NCBI GenBank assembly: GCA_038496445.1
Contig: JALMLS010000381.1
Location: forward strand, 1 to 64,000
Source: Trichosphaerium sp. ATCC 40318
Taxonomy: Eukaryota > Discosea > Flabellinia > Trichosidae
Direction of reading: 5' to 3'
Length of the DNA stretch: 64,000 bases
Positions within the stretch are counted from its first letter, which is position 1. The number at the start of each line of letters is the position of its first letter. A program made the position numbers and the translations under genes. Positions 1 to 11,125 of this stretch are shown piece after piece. The notes below the pieces were generated by a model. That model saw only the letters and a list, made by a program, of their open reading frames with translations, ran no database searches and was not told the origin of the DNA.

Positions 1-1270
1 GTAGCATAACATATTCATTAACAGTAAAAACCCTGTTTCACTAAGCCTGTCCTTGGCAATTTTAAAGTGTATGTTATTATTACGGCTGATTTTAGTGATG
101 TTATGCAACTTAATTGACTATGAGGCCATTTTACTTTGTTATTGATTGCTTACTTTGTTTAAAACAAGTTAGTTAGAATAATGCTACATTGAAAAAAAGG
201 TGCATCTTCATTTGAAGTGTACTAATCATACACTAAGCGCATGGTTTCTCGGAATTATGCTATCCCAGGCTTCTGTATTTTTTGTTTATCCAACTTCAAT
301 GACGCAAGTCATTGTTTGTTTAAAAGTCATTTAAAGTCGAGTCGCTAAACAAACACCACTAGCTGATTTTCGAATTGAATCTAAGTGTTCTCGTTAGTGG
401 CAATATTGTTTAGTTGAACAAAACCTCAAAACCCCACATTCACGTAGTCTGTGCGTATATGATTTAGCAATACAAATGTAGCTTGAGTGTAATGAAGTTG
501 CCAAAAATAGAAAAAAACACATAATTACGTTTGGAAAAAACCGAGAAAATAACTTGCACGCTTTGAGCTGTATTTGTTCAACAAAGTCTCAATAACAACC
601 CCATGTTCAACTAAATATGGCGTACTTTGTACATTAGGCAGTTTGGAAATCCAGGCCACAATTTCTCGTTAGGCGTTCCAAGTAGCTTGAACATCTGAAA
701 AGAAAAAAATTAGAAAATAATAAAAACAAACACGAAGCTGTACTAGGACAAGCTGTTCGATTTCACTATAGCCCCATAAAAGAGGTTCTCCAATAAGTAG
801 TTCTACAAAACACATCTACAATATGTGGATGTTTACATTTGAGAAGTATATCCACTTCACGAAGACTGTGAGTGGAAATCCTTCTTTTTCTTTTTGCATT
901 TTTACTTTCTTTAATGCAACGATTTCGCCTGTTTGTTTATCCTTTGCTTTATCTGTTACTGCTTTAGCTTTGTAAGGGCATGTAAATCGTTTTTCGTACA
1001 TACAACACCGAATGTGCCTTCTTCTATTTTATTCTTTAGAGAATGCGTCAACAGATCTACATCCTCGTAATATCGCGTTGGCAGGTACTTTTGGCTGTCT
1101 ATAAACTAAAACTGCCTTTTCTTCTATTGGCGCTTCAGTTAGTTCATCTACCTTCTGTTTCTTTGACGTGTGGTCTGTTTTGTCTAACATCTTGTTATAT
1201 TATCAAACTTGAGGCTTCTGACTTACGTTTATCAGTTCTGCTGAAAAACAGCTACTATTATGACTAAGGA
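1..1270 (-). pseudogene. Broken, internally deleted copy of the CDK11-type kinase gene
   Basis: The stretch is a close copy of the intact CDK11 gene at 2.8-4.7 kb on the same strand. Homology begins at the window edge, so the 3' end lies outside. Around 815-825 the copy jumps from sequence matching about 3570 straight to sequence matching about 4228. This removes roughly 650 bp that in the intact gene encodes most of the catalytic core (HRD and DFG region). A base missing near 865-870 (GACTGTGAG here, GACTTGTGAG in the intact gene) shifts the frame in the N-lobe exon. The 5' end diverges beyond about 1205. With no catalytic loop and a frameshift it cannot make a kinase. The two ends of the deletion share a short CTACA match, suggesting microhomology-mediated loss. 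Confidence 0.85.
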
Positions 1271-1319
1271 GTACAGCAGAACCATCTTGGTGCTTTTTTA
1301 TTGATCACGTGTTAGTATG

Positions 1320-1649
1320 GTTGTGATGTTGTCATAAAAAACTCCTTTTTCTTTTGGTCGAAACTATGATTGACAACTAGATGCGTGAATGCTGTCTAAT
1401 TTTTTCGAACTGTTTTTTCGAACTTGTTCGAAACTTTTCGGACACCTTTGTACAAACAGTTTATTCGTTTAAAATTATTAAAGTGCTCCTGACAGCGTAT
1501 GTTAACTCATCACATGTTGTCATTTTGTGTACTGAGATTTTTGGTGTTTCACTTAATCTAATTCCAAGTCAGTTTCGCGAAAAAGGAGCATTAAGATAAA
1601 AAGCAATACAAAAAAGAAATCAAAGTAAACAAACACCAACAAGAATAAC
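1320..1649 (+). repeat. 5' flank of Rho-like gene 1, duplicated at 43.2-43.8 kb
   Basis: The sequence before the ATG of the first Rho-like gene matches, in inverted orientation, the sequence before the second copy (about 43223-43760). Shared landmarks include the leader just before the ATG, a block with repeated TTCGAA palindromes (about 1400-1445), and a segment around 1480-1500. The 43.5 kb copy carries an extra block of about 180 bp among its TTCGAA motifs. The duplication therefore included promoter and leader as well as coding sequence. Confidence 0.75.
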
Positions 1650-2403
1650 ATGGCAGCAACAAAAATTAAAGTGGTTGTAGTAGGAGACAAAGCTGTAGGA
1701 AAAAGGTAAGATCCAAAGTACTAGCGATAAGCACTTTCCTCACTTTCTTGTAGGGCTTTGCTATTTACATACGCAAAAGGAAAGTTCCCTGAAGACATAC
1801 CGATAGTATTGTAAGTGCTTCACTTTTACTCATCCTTTTGACCACGTGTTATGAAGCAATTACTTATATTTACTTTAGTGATAATTATAAATGTAGTTTA
1901 AACACATCAACTGGAAAGAAAGTCAACTTGACACTCTGGGATACAGCAGGGTACGCAAAAGTCTTTTTGAATTCTGCACAATAAAAAACCTGTTTCAATG
2001 ATTGTTGAGCTAACCAGTGTTTTTTAGGCAAGAAAAATATGATAAACTAAGACCACTTTCATATGCCGATGCTGGGATTTTCCTAGTTTGTTATTCATGT
2101 GATAATAAGAAGTCATTATCAAATGTTAAAACAAAATGGATTCCAGAAATTACACATCATGCTCCTGATGTTCCTTTTATCTTAGTAGGAACAAAGTCAG
2201 ACTTGAAACACATTACACCTGATGGAGTATCTACACAAGAAGCTCAATCAGTTGCTAAAAAGCTGGGCGCAGTAACACACATGGAATGTTCAGCAAAAAC
2301 TGACTTTAACAGTGTGGAAGATATTTTTACTAGCATAGCACAAAGCGTTTTACATTCAAAGAAAAAAAAGAACAAGAAACACAAAAAGTGCCGTATCTTG
2401 TAA
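1650..2403 (+). CDS. Rho-like small GTPase, atypical (copy 1)
   Basis: Four exons: 1650-1705, 1754-1810, 1879-1950 and 2028-2403, joined by GT-AG introns. The product is about 187 aa: a P-loop near residues 11-18, switch I ending VFDNY, switch II with DTAGQEKY, base-recognition GTKSD, ECSAK, a lysine-rich tail and a C-terminal CRIL prenylation box. Family placement is Rho, from the SYADAGIFLVCYS-like strand and the KW.PEI segment. Three oddities: the P-loop reads GDKAVGKR, so the Mg-coordinating Ser/Thr is Arg; the switch I Thr that should precede VF is Ile; and the Rho insert helix is missing (LKHITPDGVS goes straight on). It is probably membrane-anchored, but ordinary GTP cycling is doubtful. 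A close paralogue lies at 42462-43222. Confidence 0.9.
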
Positions 2404-2838
2404 ATAACTCAAAAATAAAAAACTATGTACATAATTTGCGTGAGGGTTTCTGACTAGGCCGCTCGTTTTTACTCACCAATGAGAAGGATGGCGGACAAAG
2501 AATTAATTCCAATCCATAAAAACCATCTTGTTTATAATGAGTCTTGTTGATGACCACCCCTATTCCATATAACTACGAAATTCCATTCAAAGCGTTTAAT
2601 GTCATCTTCATGAAACACACTGGTACAAGACAGACTGAAGCTGGGTATCAGATTAATATCATAGAAAAAAGGTGTTGCTTGCTTTTATGTTCTGCTTTCT
2701 GGTATACGTTTAGGTTAATGTTGACTCTGTAAGAGCCTATTGTAGCTGATGCAGTTTGTAATCACATGTACACATATTAATCCTTGTGAACACATCAAGA
2801 ATATTAGCAATGTAGAAAGTACTGATTTACTTCTTATT
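2404..2838. other. Spacer between convergent Rho-like and CDK11 genes
   Basis: AT-rich spacer. The first part carries the AATAAA-like 3' end of the GTPase gene, which is also conserved downstream of copy 2 (about 42430-42461). I see no coding exon or structured RNA here. Confidence 0.5.
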
Positions 2839-4712
2839 TTACATACGTAGTACAAAGCTACTTGATGCTTTATCTTTTGAAGGGAACACAGCTTGGTTTA
2901 ATTCATTACGTTTTTCTGATCTATCATCTTTTTGTGGCCATGTTTGCATAAACTCAGGGTCTGTTGGTAAAGGAGACTCTTCAAAGTAAGCATGTCTTAC
3001 AGCGTCTTTTGCTTTTATTCTTTTTTCAGGATTGTAGCACAACATATTCATTAACAGTAAAAATCCTGTTTCACTAAGCCTGTCCTTGGCTATTTTAGAG
3101 CGTATGTTATTATACGGCTGATTTTCGAATTTTATCTGAGTGGTAGTTAGTATGCAAGTTGTTACTTAGTAAAAAAAAACCCGTAAAAAGTAGGTTCATA
3201 AGTATGGTTTAGAGCAAGGCTAGTAGATTGACGTATCTTTTTCTCACTAAAAAATGATAGAAAACACGTGATTTGTGAGTTGGAAAAAAACGAGATTAAC
3301 ACCAAAAAATTGAGAATTTGAACGAGTGAAGTAAAATCCTTCAACCAATTGACAATAAAAACCCTGTTTGACTTAATATGACGTACTTTTTGTACATTAG
3401 GCAGTTTGGAAAATCCAGGCCACAATTTCTCGTTAGGCGTTCCAAGTAGCTTGAACATCTGAAAAAACTTAGAAGATAATTAAAAAACAAACACGAAGCC
3501 GTACTAGGACAAGCTGTTCGATTTCACTATGGCCGCTTATAAGAGGTTCTCCAATAAGTAGTTCTGCAAAAACACATCCTACAGACCACATATCTATTGC
3601 TGTTGAATATATGCGTTGTCCAAGCAACAGTTCAGGGCAACGGTACCTTAGTATGGGTTAGAAAGAACGTCACATCAAGCTATCTTTTTAAGTACCATAA
3701 GGTAACAACTGGTTGTGACATCGCTTCTAAAGGATCACTATAGGCTCTTGCAAGGCCAAAATCACATATTTTAATTACACCCTCGTTATTTAGAAGAAGA
3801 TCTAGTGTTAAGGAATAAAAAAGAACTTGAAGTTTTAGCGGTAAATGACCATGAAGAAAGAACGGATACTAGCTGTCTTGATATCGCGATGGATCAACCA
3901 ACTTTCATGTAAATATTCAAGTCCTTGTAATAGACCTAGCATGAGTGTTTTAACCTGTGTAAAAGTATCAGTGAGCAAACTTGGTTCAGTGAAAAAATTC
4001 TGATTGCAAACGCTGTGACACTTCTGTGTACCTCTCCAATCTTAAATGGTGATTTCATATGTTCCATTAAACCCTTTAGATCATGGTCCAAAAATTCCAT
4101 AACAATGAATATGCTACAAAAGGGTAAGACGAGCTTGAATTGGAAAATTTTTCATTTTCTTTCTTTTGGCTTATTTATGCTTTACCTGTTGCCATTAGGA
4201 CCTGTGACGATTTCTTTTACGTCTACAATATGTGGATGTTTACATTTGAGAAGTATATCCACTTCACGAAGACTTGTGAGTGGAAATCCTTCTTTTTCTT
4301 TTTGCATTTTTACTTTCTTTAATGCAACGATTTCGCCTGTTTGTTTGTCCTTTGCTTTATCTGTTACTGTTTTAGCTTTGTGAGGGCATGTAAAAATCGT
4401 TTTTCGTACAGACAACACCGAATGTGCCTTCTTCTATTTTATTCTCTTTAGAGAATGCGTCAACAGATCTACATGCTTGTAATACGGCGTTGGCTGGCAC
4501 TTTTGGCTGTCTATAAACTAAAACTGCCTTTTCTTCTATTGGCGCTTCAGTTAGTTCATCTACCTTCTGTTTCTTTGACGTGTGGTCTGTTTTGTCTAAC
4601 ATCTTGTTATATTTTCTCAAACTAAACCGAAATAACGTGGATGATTAGAATACGTGCTTTCATCGTTTCTAGGACGCTTTTCACCAACAATCTCTGCATT
4701 TTGCTCTGACAT
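2839..4712 (-). CDS. CDK11: CDK11 (PITSLRE)-type cyclin-dependent kinase
   Basis: Multi-exon kinase gene. The short N-terminus precedes CRSVDAF and the glycine loop IEEGTFGVV (split by an intron at 4361-4409). Then come the VAIK-type Lys in EIVALKK, the [13 protein letters not shown] segment typical of CDK11, [20 protein letters not shown], the DMWSVGC motif and a C-lobe ending in [10 protein letters not shown]. This order and spacing match CDK11, a nuclear Ser/Thr kinase acting with cyclin L in pre-mRNA splicing and transcription. The long RE/E-rich N-terminus of animal CDK11 is absent. An ATG at 4602 gives a shorter protein. The ATG at 4712 works if a 32-nt GT-AG intron (4622-4653) is removed, which keeps the frame. 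A truncated copy lies at 1-1270. Confidence 0.9.
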
Positions 4713-5019
4713 GTGGTATGACACGGAGACAGTGGCAACAAAACAGTATTCACAATGTCAAGGGAGTGTACCAGGTAGTTTTCGGTGGATAAGCCGCTTC
4801 TAAGAGGTTACTAAGATGACAACTTTAAGTTGCATAGAAATGGTAAAACAGGATTGACAGAAATGACAAGGTATTTCATTTTTAACCAGCTTTGATCGAG
4901 ATGATCATGTTCTGCTTTTAGGACGAACACAACAGAGATATAAAAGATGAAAAATAAAGTTATAAGTGCAAAATCTGTTCCTTAAGCTCCATAATTATCG
5001 CACCCACGAGTGACACAAA
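4713..5019. promoter_or_regulatory. Divergent spacer between CDK11 and a secreted protein gene
   Basis: About 300 bp between two start codons on opposite strands. It must contain both promoters. I see no clear TATA box or repeat. Confidence 0.4.
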
Positions 5020-5888
5020 ATGCGTATTCTTTTGATATGTACCATCCTCATAGTACTTAGTATTACTACGAAAGGGCAAATTGATTTTAGTGTACGTAAA
5101 GGCTGTAGTCGTTGCTCTTTTCGTCTTATTGTGCTTTAGATATATGAAGGAGCCTTTTGTGACGGCATACCGTTTAAAAATTTTACACGTGATTATAACA
5201 CTTGTTATGGCGCTAAAAACACTATACCTGCTCTAAACCAAGACATACAATACGTTAACTGCGAGAGCGATAAACAGTCTTCAACTGTTAGCCTTAAAAC
5301 CATAGAAATGCTATTGACGGGTACTTTAGTTGATATACAGGACATACAAGGACAATGCAACAAAGTGTCAAGAGTTTTTCGAAGAAGATACAATCTCTAC
5401 AAACTTTTGTATTTCAGCTGGTCCTTTTGCGTACAAAATAACTTGTAAGCCTAACCCTGTACGTATATTTCAGTTCACTTCCAAAAAGGAAAGATCTTTA
5501 CACGTGTAAAGCGTAAGATAAACTTCTATTTATCTTTTTTTTTTAATTCAAGTCGCCTCCAGCTCCGTTGAAGATATCATCGTTGGGTTACTTAAACTCT
5601 GACTGTTCTGGTAACCCTGCTTATATTGCAAATTTTACTAGTGGTAAATGCTCTACGGATAAAAAAGGAACGGCGTTTAGTGTAACGTGCTATGGTGTAC
5701 GTTTTAACAAAATCTTTTTTTTTCTTAGTTTCTGCTCACTCCGAATTAAGGGCTCTCTTCAACAAACCCAGTTCTTTGATGCCGAATGTAAACAACCAAT
5801 TGGAGGTGGCGGTTTTATGAATAGACAAAAATGTAGTACAACACCTGGGATTGGTTTATCTAATAGCGTTGTTTGTACAGAAAAATAA
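5020..5888 (+). CDS. Small secreted cysteine-rich protein, unknown function
   Basis: The ATG at 5020 opens a strongly hydrophobic signal peptide (MRILLICTILIVLSITTKGQ). Several exons follow: one from about 5150, a short one near 5420-5455, one at 5553-5695 and a last one from about 5751 to the stop at 5886-5888. Exon junctions are GT-AG with GTACGT donors. Mature sequence contains paired Cys residues spaced about 8-20 aa (for example CSGNPAYIANFTSGKC and ECKQPIGGGGFMNRQKC), suggesting two or more related disulfide-bonded modules. No enzyme motif is visible. The exact boundary near 5355-5410 is uncertain. Probably exported to the surface or medium. Confidence 0.65.
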
Positions 5889-6625
5889 ATGGCTCACACA
5901 AAACACTTGGTAGTTTGTTTCAAATACCATGAATTGTAACACAAGCGAAATTAAACAGTATTGAAGTACACAACTTTGTTGCAGTCACGTGTTGAACTTA
6001 AAATTGAAAAGTAAGGCAAGTTAGAAAGAACTTTCTGTGGTACGTTGGGGGCCATAGTTTTATCGAATTTTCCGAAAACAAAAATTCGAAAAAATAGAAT
6101 TCGTAGAAAGATGCATAGCTAGGGCAGTCCACTTAACTAGAAAGCGCCTGGTTCACTTACGGTCGGGTCCTCGCTGTGCTCGGAACTAGAACCCGACCTT
6201 CGCTCACATATAGTGATCCATTGGTGGGTATAGGCATTCGGTTTTTGTATCGAATTCTATTTTTTCGAATTTTTTCTTTCGAAAAATTCGGAAAAAACGT
6301 GGGACCGGAACGTTGCATGATACACATCTATAAACTTCTGCAAAAGTCTATTCACATTTGGAACTGATGGGGCTTTACACGACGCCTGTTTGTAACTGAA
6401 TATTTTGTAAATGCTTTGTGCGCATTACACTAGTACAGGTAAGTTCAGGCAAAGCACAACCCTGAATGGGACTGAAATCACAATTTAGGCATTCTATTCT
6501 TTTCTCTTTACGCCTACGTACAGCGTTTAACTATTACTATTAAGTTCAATCACTTACAAAACTCCGGTTACACAATCTGATTATTGTTTTTACAAACAAT
6601 AGTAATACACCACTTCACTGCCACA
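5889..6625. repeat. Spacer carrying TTCGAA-rich dispersed repeat
   Basis: About 6050-6310 is rich in TTCGAA/TTCGAATT palindromes. It contains a small GC-rich inverted segment (about 6150-6200) and an 83-bp block that recurs at 8130-8212. It looks like a short non-autonomous mobile element or its remains. No coding exon is recognised. Confidence 0.55.
6221..6303 (+). repeat. 83-bp exact direct repeat, copy 1
   Basis: Identical by eye to 8130-8212, from TTGGTGGGTATAGGCATTCG through AAAAAACGTGGG. It includes TATCGAATTC and TTTCGAAAAATTC, so much of it is self-complementary. Confidence 0.9.
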
Positions 6626-7935
6626 ATGAGCTTGGTATTATTCCAATTATATATAATTGTGACTGCATGGCTTGTTTCTGGTTCGTTTAGGAATACAGCA
6701 ATGAAATTAACAACCAAACCGCAGACCACCAATTATACGCCCAACCGGTGTTACCTCAATCTCGTGGCTGTAAGTGTCAATGTGAGGCGTGTAATGGATG
6801 TATGTTTGAAGATTCGACCGCTTGCCCGCGTCAAAATGGCGGTGGAGACAGTACGAACTTATTTCTGTAATAACACGTGTTTTGGTTAATGTTTTCCAAA
6901 AGTTGACCTTGGATCACTTGGCGTAGATTGTGTCGTTGTTGACGCAAGTGCTGGTACAATTGTAGGAACGGATGGTGCTGATTGTATAATGATTACTGGA
7001 AGCTCTACAATTATATCTGGTGAAGTTACAGGAGAAAGAGGAAACGACTGTATCATAGTACAAGATAAAGCAACTGTGATGAATTTACGTGGAAGTATGT
7101 CCAGTTTTGTAGCTATTTATAGCTGACACATGCTTACCAATCTATCAGACCAAGATGATGACTGTATAAGAGTTATTGATTCAACAACTTCTAGGGTAAT
7201 CGGTAGCAATGGAGTGGACGATATTATCTTCGAAGGAGTAAGAACAGATTCAACTGGCTCGTATGACTATGTACGCACATCACATTCTAACATTATCACA
7301 GGTTTGCGGACATAGAGGGTAGAGCAGGAGACGATTGTATACGAGTCTTACCCTACAATGGAGTACCTTCGATTCTTAGAGACATACAGGGAGACACAGA
7401 AAATGATTGCATTGAAGTACAAAATAGCGTAATGGAACGAATAAGAGGTAATAATAGAATCGGCTCTTGAATAATGACCAAAATTATAGCTGGCGATGGC
7501 GATGACATAATAGATGCAAGGTGTTCATCAATATTCTCTGCTGAAGGTAGAGGTGGAGATGACGTAATTATCTTATCTTCAATAACAGTTCGCACGTGAC
7601 AATTCCTCAATTAAATCTTATTTTGATCATAGCTGTGTCAGCATCAGAAGTTCGAATTGTACGCGGTGGTAATGATCGGGATTTGATTATAATAGAAGAT
7701 GAGATTCAGAACTCAAGAGTTGATGGGCGTATAGATGGAGGAAACGACGAAGATGTGTATGTAGACTATCTTTTAGTTAAACTAACACTATTTAAGGTGC
7801 TGTTTGGCAGATCAAATGGGTACTGAAATAAGAGACTGTGAGATTCCCACGACATGTGTATCACCTTGTCCAATGATGCGAACGCCTTCAATGTGCAATA
7901 GACGGCTTAGTACTTGTATTGCATTGACAACCTAA
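6626..7935 (+). CDS. Secreted beta-solenoid-like repeat protein
   Basis: Starts with a hydrophobic MSLVLFQLYII segment. The next exon encodes a Cys cluster (CKCQCEACNGC). Exons 3 onward (from about 6902) encode tandem units of roughly 20 aa with the pattern G.xG.DCI.V......V..I.G, for example VDCVVVDASAGTIVGTDGAD, then GNDCIIVQDKATV and GDDIIDARCSS. The last exon ends with several Cys and a stop at 7933-7935. Introns are GT-AG, 40-57 nt. The periodic GxD and alternating hydrophobics suggest a parallel beta-helix; the GGND/GDGDD motifs recall Ca-binding RTX-type nonapeptides, though not the strict consensus. Possible role: extracellular matrix or carbohydrate contact, inferred only. The first splice is unclear: a 32-nt intron (6659-6690) restores frame but shortens the signal peptide. 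Confidence 0.6.
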
Positions 7936-8288
7936 GTGCAAATACTAAAACAAAAAATACAGTTCATTCTCTATGGGCGAATGTAATCATATCACGCACA
8001 GTGTAGTGTGCACACTTGAATTTATATACAGTCTTTTTCCTTACTACAGGGATTAATATAATTATATCACTAACAGAGCAATGGTTGTTGCTTTAAGTAA
8101 GACAAATTCATATATTTTACGGTGAGATTTTGGTGGGTATAGGCATTCGGTTTTTGTATCGAATTCTATTTTTTCGAATTTTTTCTTTCGAAAAATTCGG
8201 AAAAAACGTGGGTCTGTCAAATCGCAGTTTTAATGTTTGACAGCTTTTGACCAACAACACCAAGCGCTAGAAGTTATATTCGGCGTGA
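7936..8288. repeat. Spacer with second copy of the TTCGAA repeat
   Basis: AT-rich spacer whose only notable content is the repeat at 8130-8212. No exon seen. Confidence 0.5.
8130..8212 (+). repeat. 83-bp exact direct repeat, copy 2
   Basis: Same sequence and orientation as 6221-6303, while the bases on either side differ. Exact identity over 83 bp of AT-rich spacer, about 1.9 kb away, implies recent copying or mobility. Confidence 0.9.
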
Positions 8289-9477
8289 ATGGAACAGTTA
8301 CCGCCTGAAATATTGCTTTACATCGTCGAATACGTTAATAGTCCATCGTATTTAGCAAATACTATGCAAACATGCTCTTTGCTTGCGTCTGTTGCTAAAT
8401 CATGTCCCTTATACAAAGTACAACATTATGAAGCCAATTTTCGGCTTGTTTATTTAGTTTAGTTTATGACTAGTGACCACAAGGTAACGAGAGTAGCAGG
8501 GAGTGGAGAAGGATACCAAGATGGTAATACTAATGCTTTGTTTAATTATCATCAACTCAATTATTTGTGGGTTAGGAGATGCTATTACAACTGCAAGGTT
8601 TGATTTCATATACGCTCTGGCATTTGATAATAATGGTGACGTATGCCATAAATGTTTTAGGATTGAAGTATTAAGATTATCATCAACTAACTTGTTTCTA
8701 TGTAAGCTCATTATATCTGATAGTGTGAATCAAGTGATACGAAAATTATGTATGAAGACAAATATAGTGAGTACATTTGAAGGCGTTCAGTATAAATTAC
8801 GACATCCTGAGGGCATTGCAGTTGATGAATGGAATAATATTTTTATAGTAGATGGTGCATATGTACAATATTGGGTGAACTCAAACCTTAATTTACGTAA
8901 TATTTTTAGCGGATAGTATACTTGGACAGTCAGTCTGGAGAGCTCAAGGAACTTGTAAAATATCCTGGCAAATGGATAAGAAGAATTGCGATTGCTCACG
9001 GGTATGTTCTATACACCTCAAGAAACAGTTACTATGTAGAATCTACCAAACACCCTCGAATGACTCAATCCATATCAGTGAATACACTTGAATTTCCAAG
9101 AGCAAAAGACTATATTTGTTGCATCGCAGTTGATGATAATGAGAATATTTACTTCAGCTGCTACAAGTATATTTATAGAACAGACAACAACTTTGAAACA
9201 AAGATTATCTATGAGATGCCAGCTGAAGCAAGCGAGTTCTTTTCTTATGCAAAAGGTATGACGTGTAATCATAGAATGTATTTTGCTGATATCTTCTGCA
9301 GGGTGTTTATTTTTTGGTAGTACGGCTAACTTGTATTGTTTGTTTGTTGAATCAAAGGATTTGTTAAAGATTAAACTAGATGGAGTTTCCCATATTGATC
9401 ACGTGACATATTACGGAGAATCGTTGTATTTTACTCACGCTGGAACTCGCATAAGCAAGATTGATATGAACATTTAA
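8289..9477 (+). pseudogene. F-box plus NHL-type beta-propeller gene, apparently decayed
   Basis: The ATG at 8289 opens an F-box: LPPEILLYIVEYVNSPSYLA followed by an LLASVAKSC helix. Downstream are NHL/propeller blades: VTRVAGSGEGYQDG, RHPEGIAVDEWNNIFIVDG, ICCIAVDDNENIYFSCYKYI and a last blade ending KIDMNI before the stop at 9475-9477. The blades sit in different frames. Shifts near 8540, 8870-8920 and 9285-9320 are not all explained by GT-AG introns, so I read this as a pseudogene or a badly spliced gene. A living version would be a substrate adaptor of an SCF ubiquitin ligase. Related gene design occurs at 40876-42078 (F-box plus LRR). Confidence 0.55.
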
Positions 9478-10203
9478 AGGTCAATACACATTGCTTTCAA
9501 TAACCTTGATGTCTTCCTTGCAACCCTCCCTCATGTTTGGTCCAGAGACTGGCTACAGCCAGATTATGTAGTTACTCCCACTTTTAAAACAAATTTTGAC
9601 GTTGAAAATAGTTTGTTATGATTAACGCTTGAGTAAATTGTATTACATACTATAAATAACATATATAGAGTATATAAAAATTCATTAATAGTAGCGTACT
9701 CTACAATGACTCTAAAAAATAGTTTAATTTGTGTGACTTAGCTGGTTTTTTTTTTTCACAGGATTTTGTACCCAAATTTTCAATTAGAATTTTTAATGTC
9801 GGAATGTTACTCTAGAGCCATTTTACTACCCAATCAAGTTGTTTAGAGTGAAAATAAGGATTGATTGATTAGTGATTTTTAAGGTAAACATGGTCTTTTC
9901 ATGAACGAAAATGGCAAAAACACAGAAAATAAGTAAATAATTTTTTTTGCCCTTACAACGTAACTTTATACTCTCACGCTCCACCACCTAGTTTAACAGC
10001 ACCTTTTAAAGCCGATAAGCATGTGTGAAATGCTTGCGTAATTTGGCTCTAGGTCAATTGTTTTAAATAAACCTAGACAGTTTTGGAAGGTATTTATTAG
10101 ATAGCAACCATTGGTAGTGTTTGCGGGTTTTTTTTTTGCTCCTTGTGTAGATTGAAATAAATATTATTAAGGAGAACGAATAAATATTTCTATGTTGCTT
10201 CAG
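9478..10203. other. AT-rich spacer without recognised genes
   Basis: Very AT-rich sequence with homopolymer runs. I see no exon, repeat or RNA gene. It probably holds the 3' regions of the genes on both sides. Confidence 0.5.
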
Positions 10204-11125
10204 CTATTCTTCGGTCGTCATGGGTAGGTTATCATATAACCAATCAAATTCTTGCATATATTGTTGTCCTACTTGTAAATGTACATTTTCTTCTGATAGA
10301 GCGGAGCAGTCCACAAAATCAAAATTCTGCTGCTGGAAATCACGATATTGACACTGTCCATCAATACCAAGCTCACGTTCGTCAAGACAGTTTGTCTCTT
10401 CTGTAGCGTGTGGGTATGTAGTGTCCATGGGGGTTGGTTCCAAACGATTCATCTGTGATGTTAAGGCGCTGTAGTCTTGGCCCATGTCATTGAGATTGAA
10501 CGCCAGTTGAGTATTATAGGCTGTTTGTGTGGTATTAGTATCGAGCAATTGTTTATTTTCCTCCACTGACGTATCATTTGCGTTTATTGTAACTGTTTGA
10601 AATCCTAGAGAGTGATAAGAAGTCAAGATTTTCTAGAAATGCTGTAAAACATCTTTTTTTAAGTACCCTTCATTATATGTTGCCTAACTAAGCTGAACGC
10701 ACAAGGATTAAAATGCGACGTCATATCAGGTACTTCAGGATGGAATATAACGAACTGATATATGCATTGGCCACCGTGTAGCACTTTTTTGAACTTCATA
10801 CGCTTACCCTAAAAACAGGTTTAAAAAAAAAAAAATTTGGAGAAAAGCGGCTCACTGATATTGTAGACCGTATACAGAACTTGTATAGGTTTCTGATCAT
10901 AGTATTTTTAGTTGTGTACATCTGTTCGAGTGTTTTATAGCTTTCATCGCTAATGTAGACTATGTATCCCTTGGTATCGAAGTCTGTAAAATGAACCTAT
11001 ACCAGGGTGTTAAAAAATACGTTTTGAAAAGAATCACGTGCGCAACATTCTTTTGAAAGGTGCCTGTAAGGTAATACCATCCTTAAGAAGCGCACTAGTA
11101 TAGTCTCTTTTTTGGTGGCGCTCAT
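10204..11125 (-). CDS. Unrecognised regulator-like family, member 1
   Basis: Start ATG at 11125 (MSATKKET). Exon 1 encodes a basic helix ending YRHLSKECCA. Exon 2 encodes KGYIVYISDESYKTLEQ then NLYKFCIR. Exon 3 gives GKRMKFKKVLHGGQ followed by YQFVIFHPEVPDM. The last exon (10204 to about 10620) is an acidic, Gln/Asn-rich tail that begins SLGFQTV, has PTPMDTTY, and ends with FDWLYDNLPM, an acidic-aromatic patch like activation domains. Members 2 (12510-13471) and 3 (18844-20217) share all blocks: the [R/Q].L[SA]K.C helix, the [GAW]..[FY]I strand, NN[LM]YKY, and GG.EL.E[FL]V[IV]F...[VA]PDM. I do not recognise the fold. A DNA-binding or cofactor role is a guess from the basic N-part and acidic tail. 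Confidence 0.6.

Noticed and set aside
4015-4383. A 122-codon plus-strand frame
   Set aside because: Antisense to CDK11 kinase exons, whose motifs are unmistakable.
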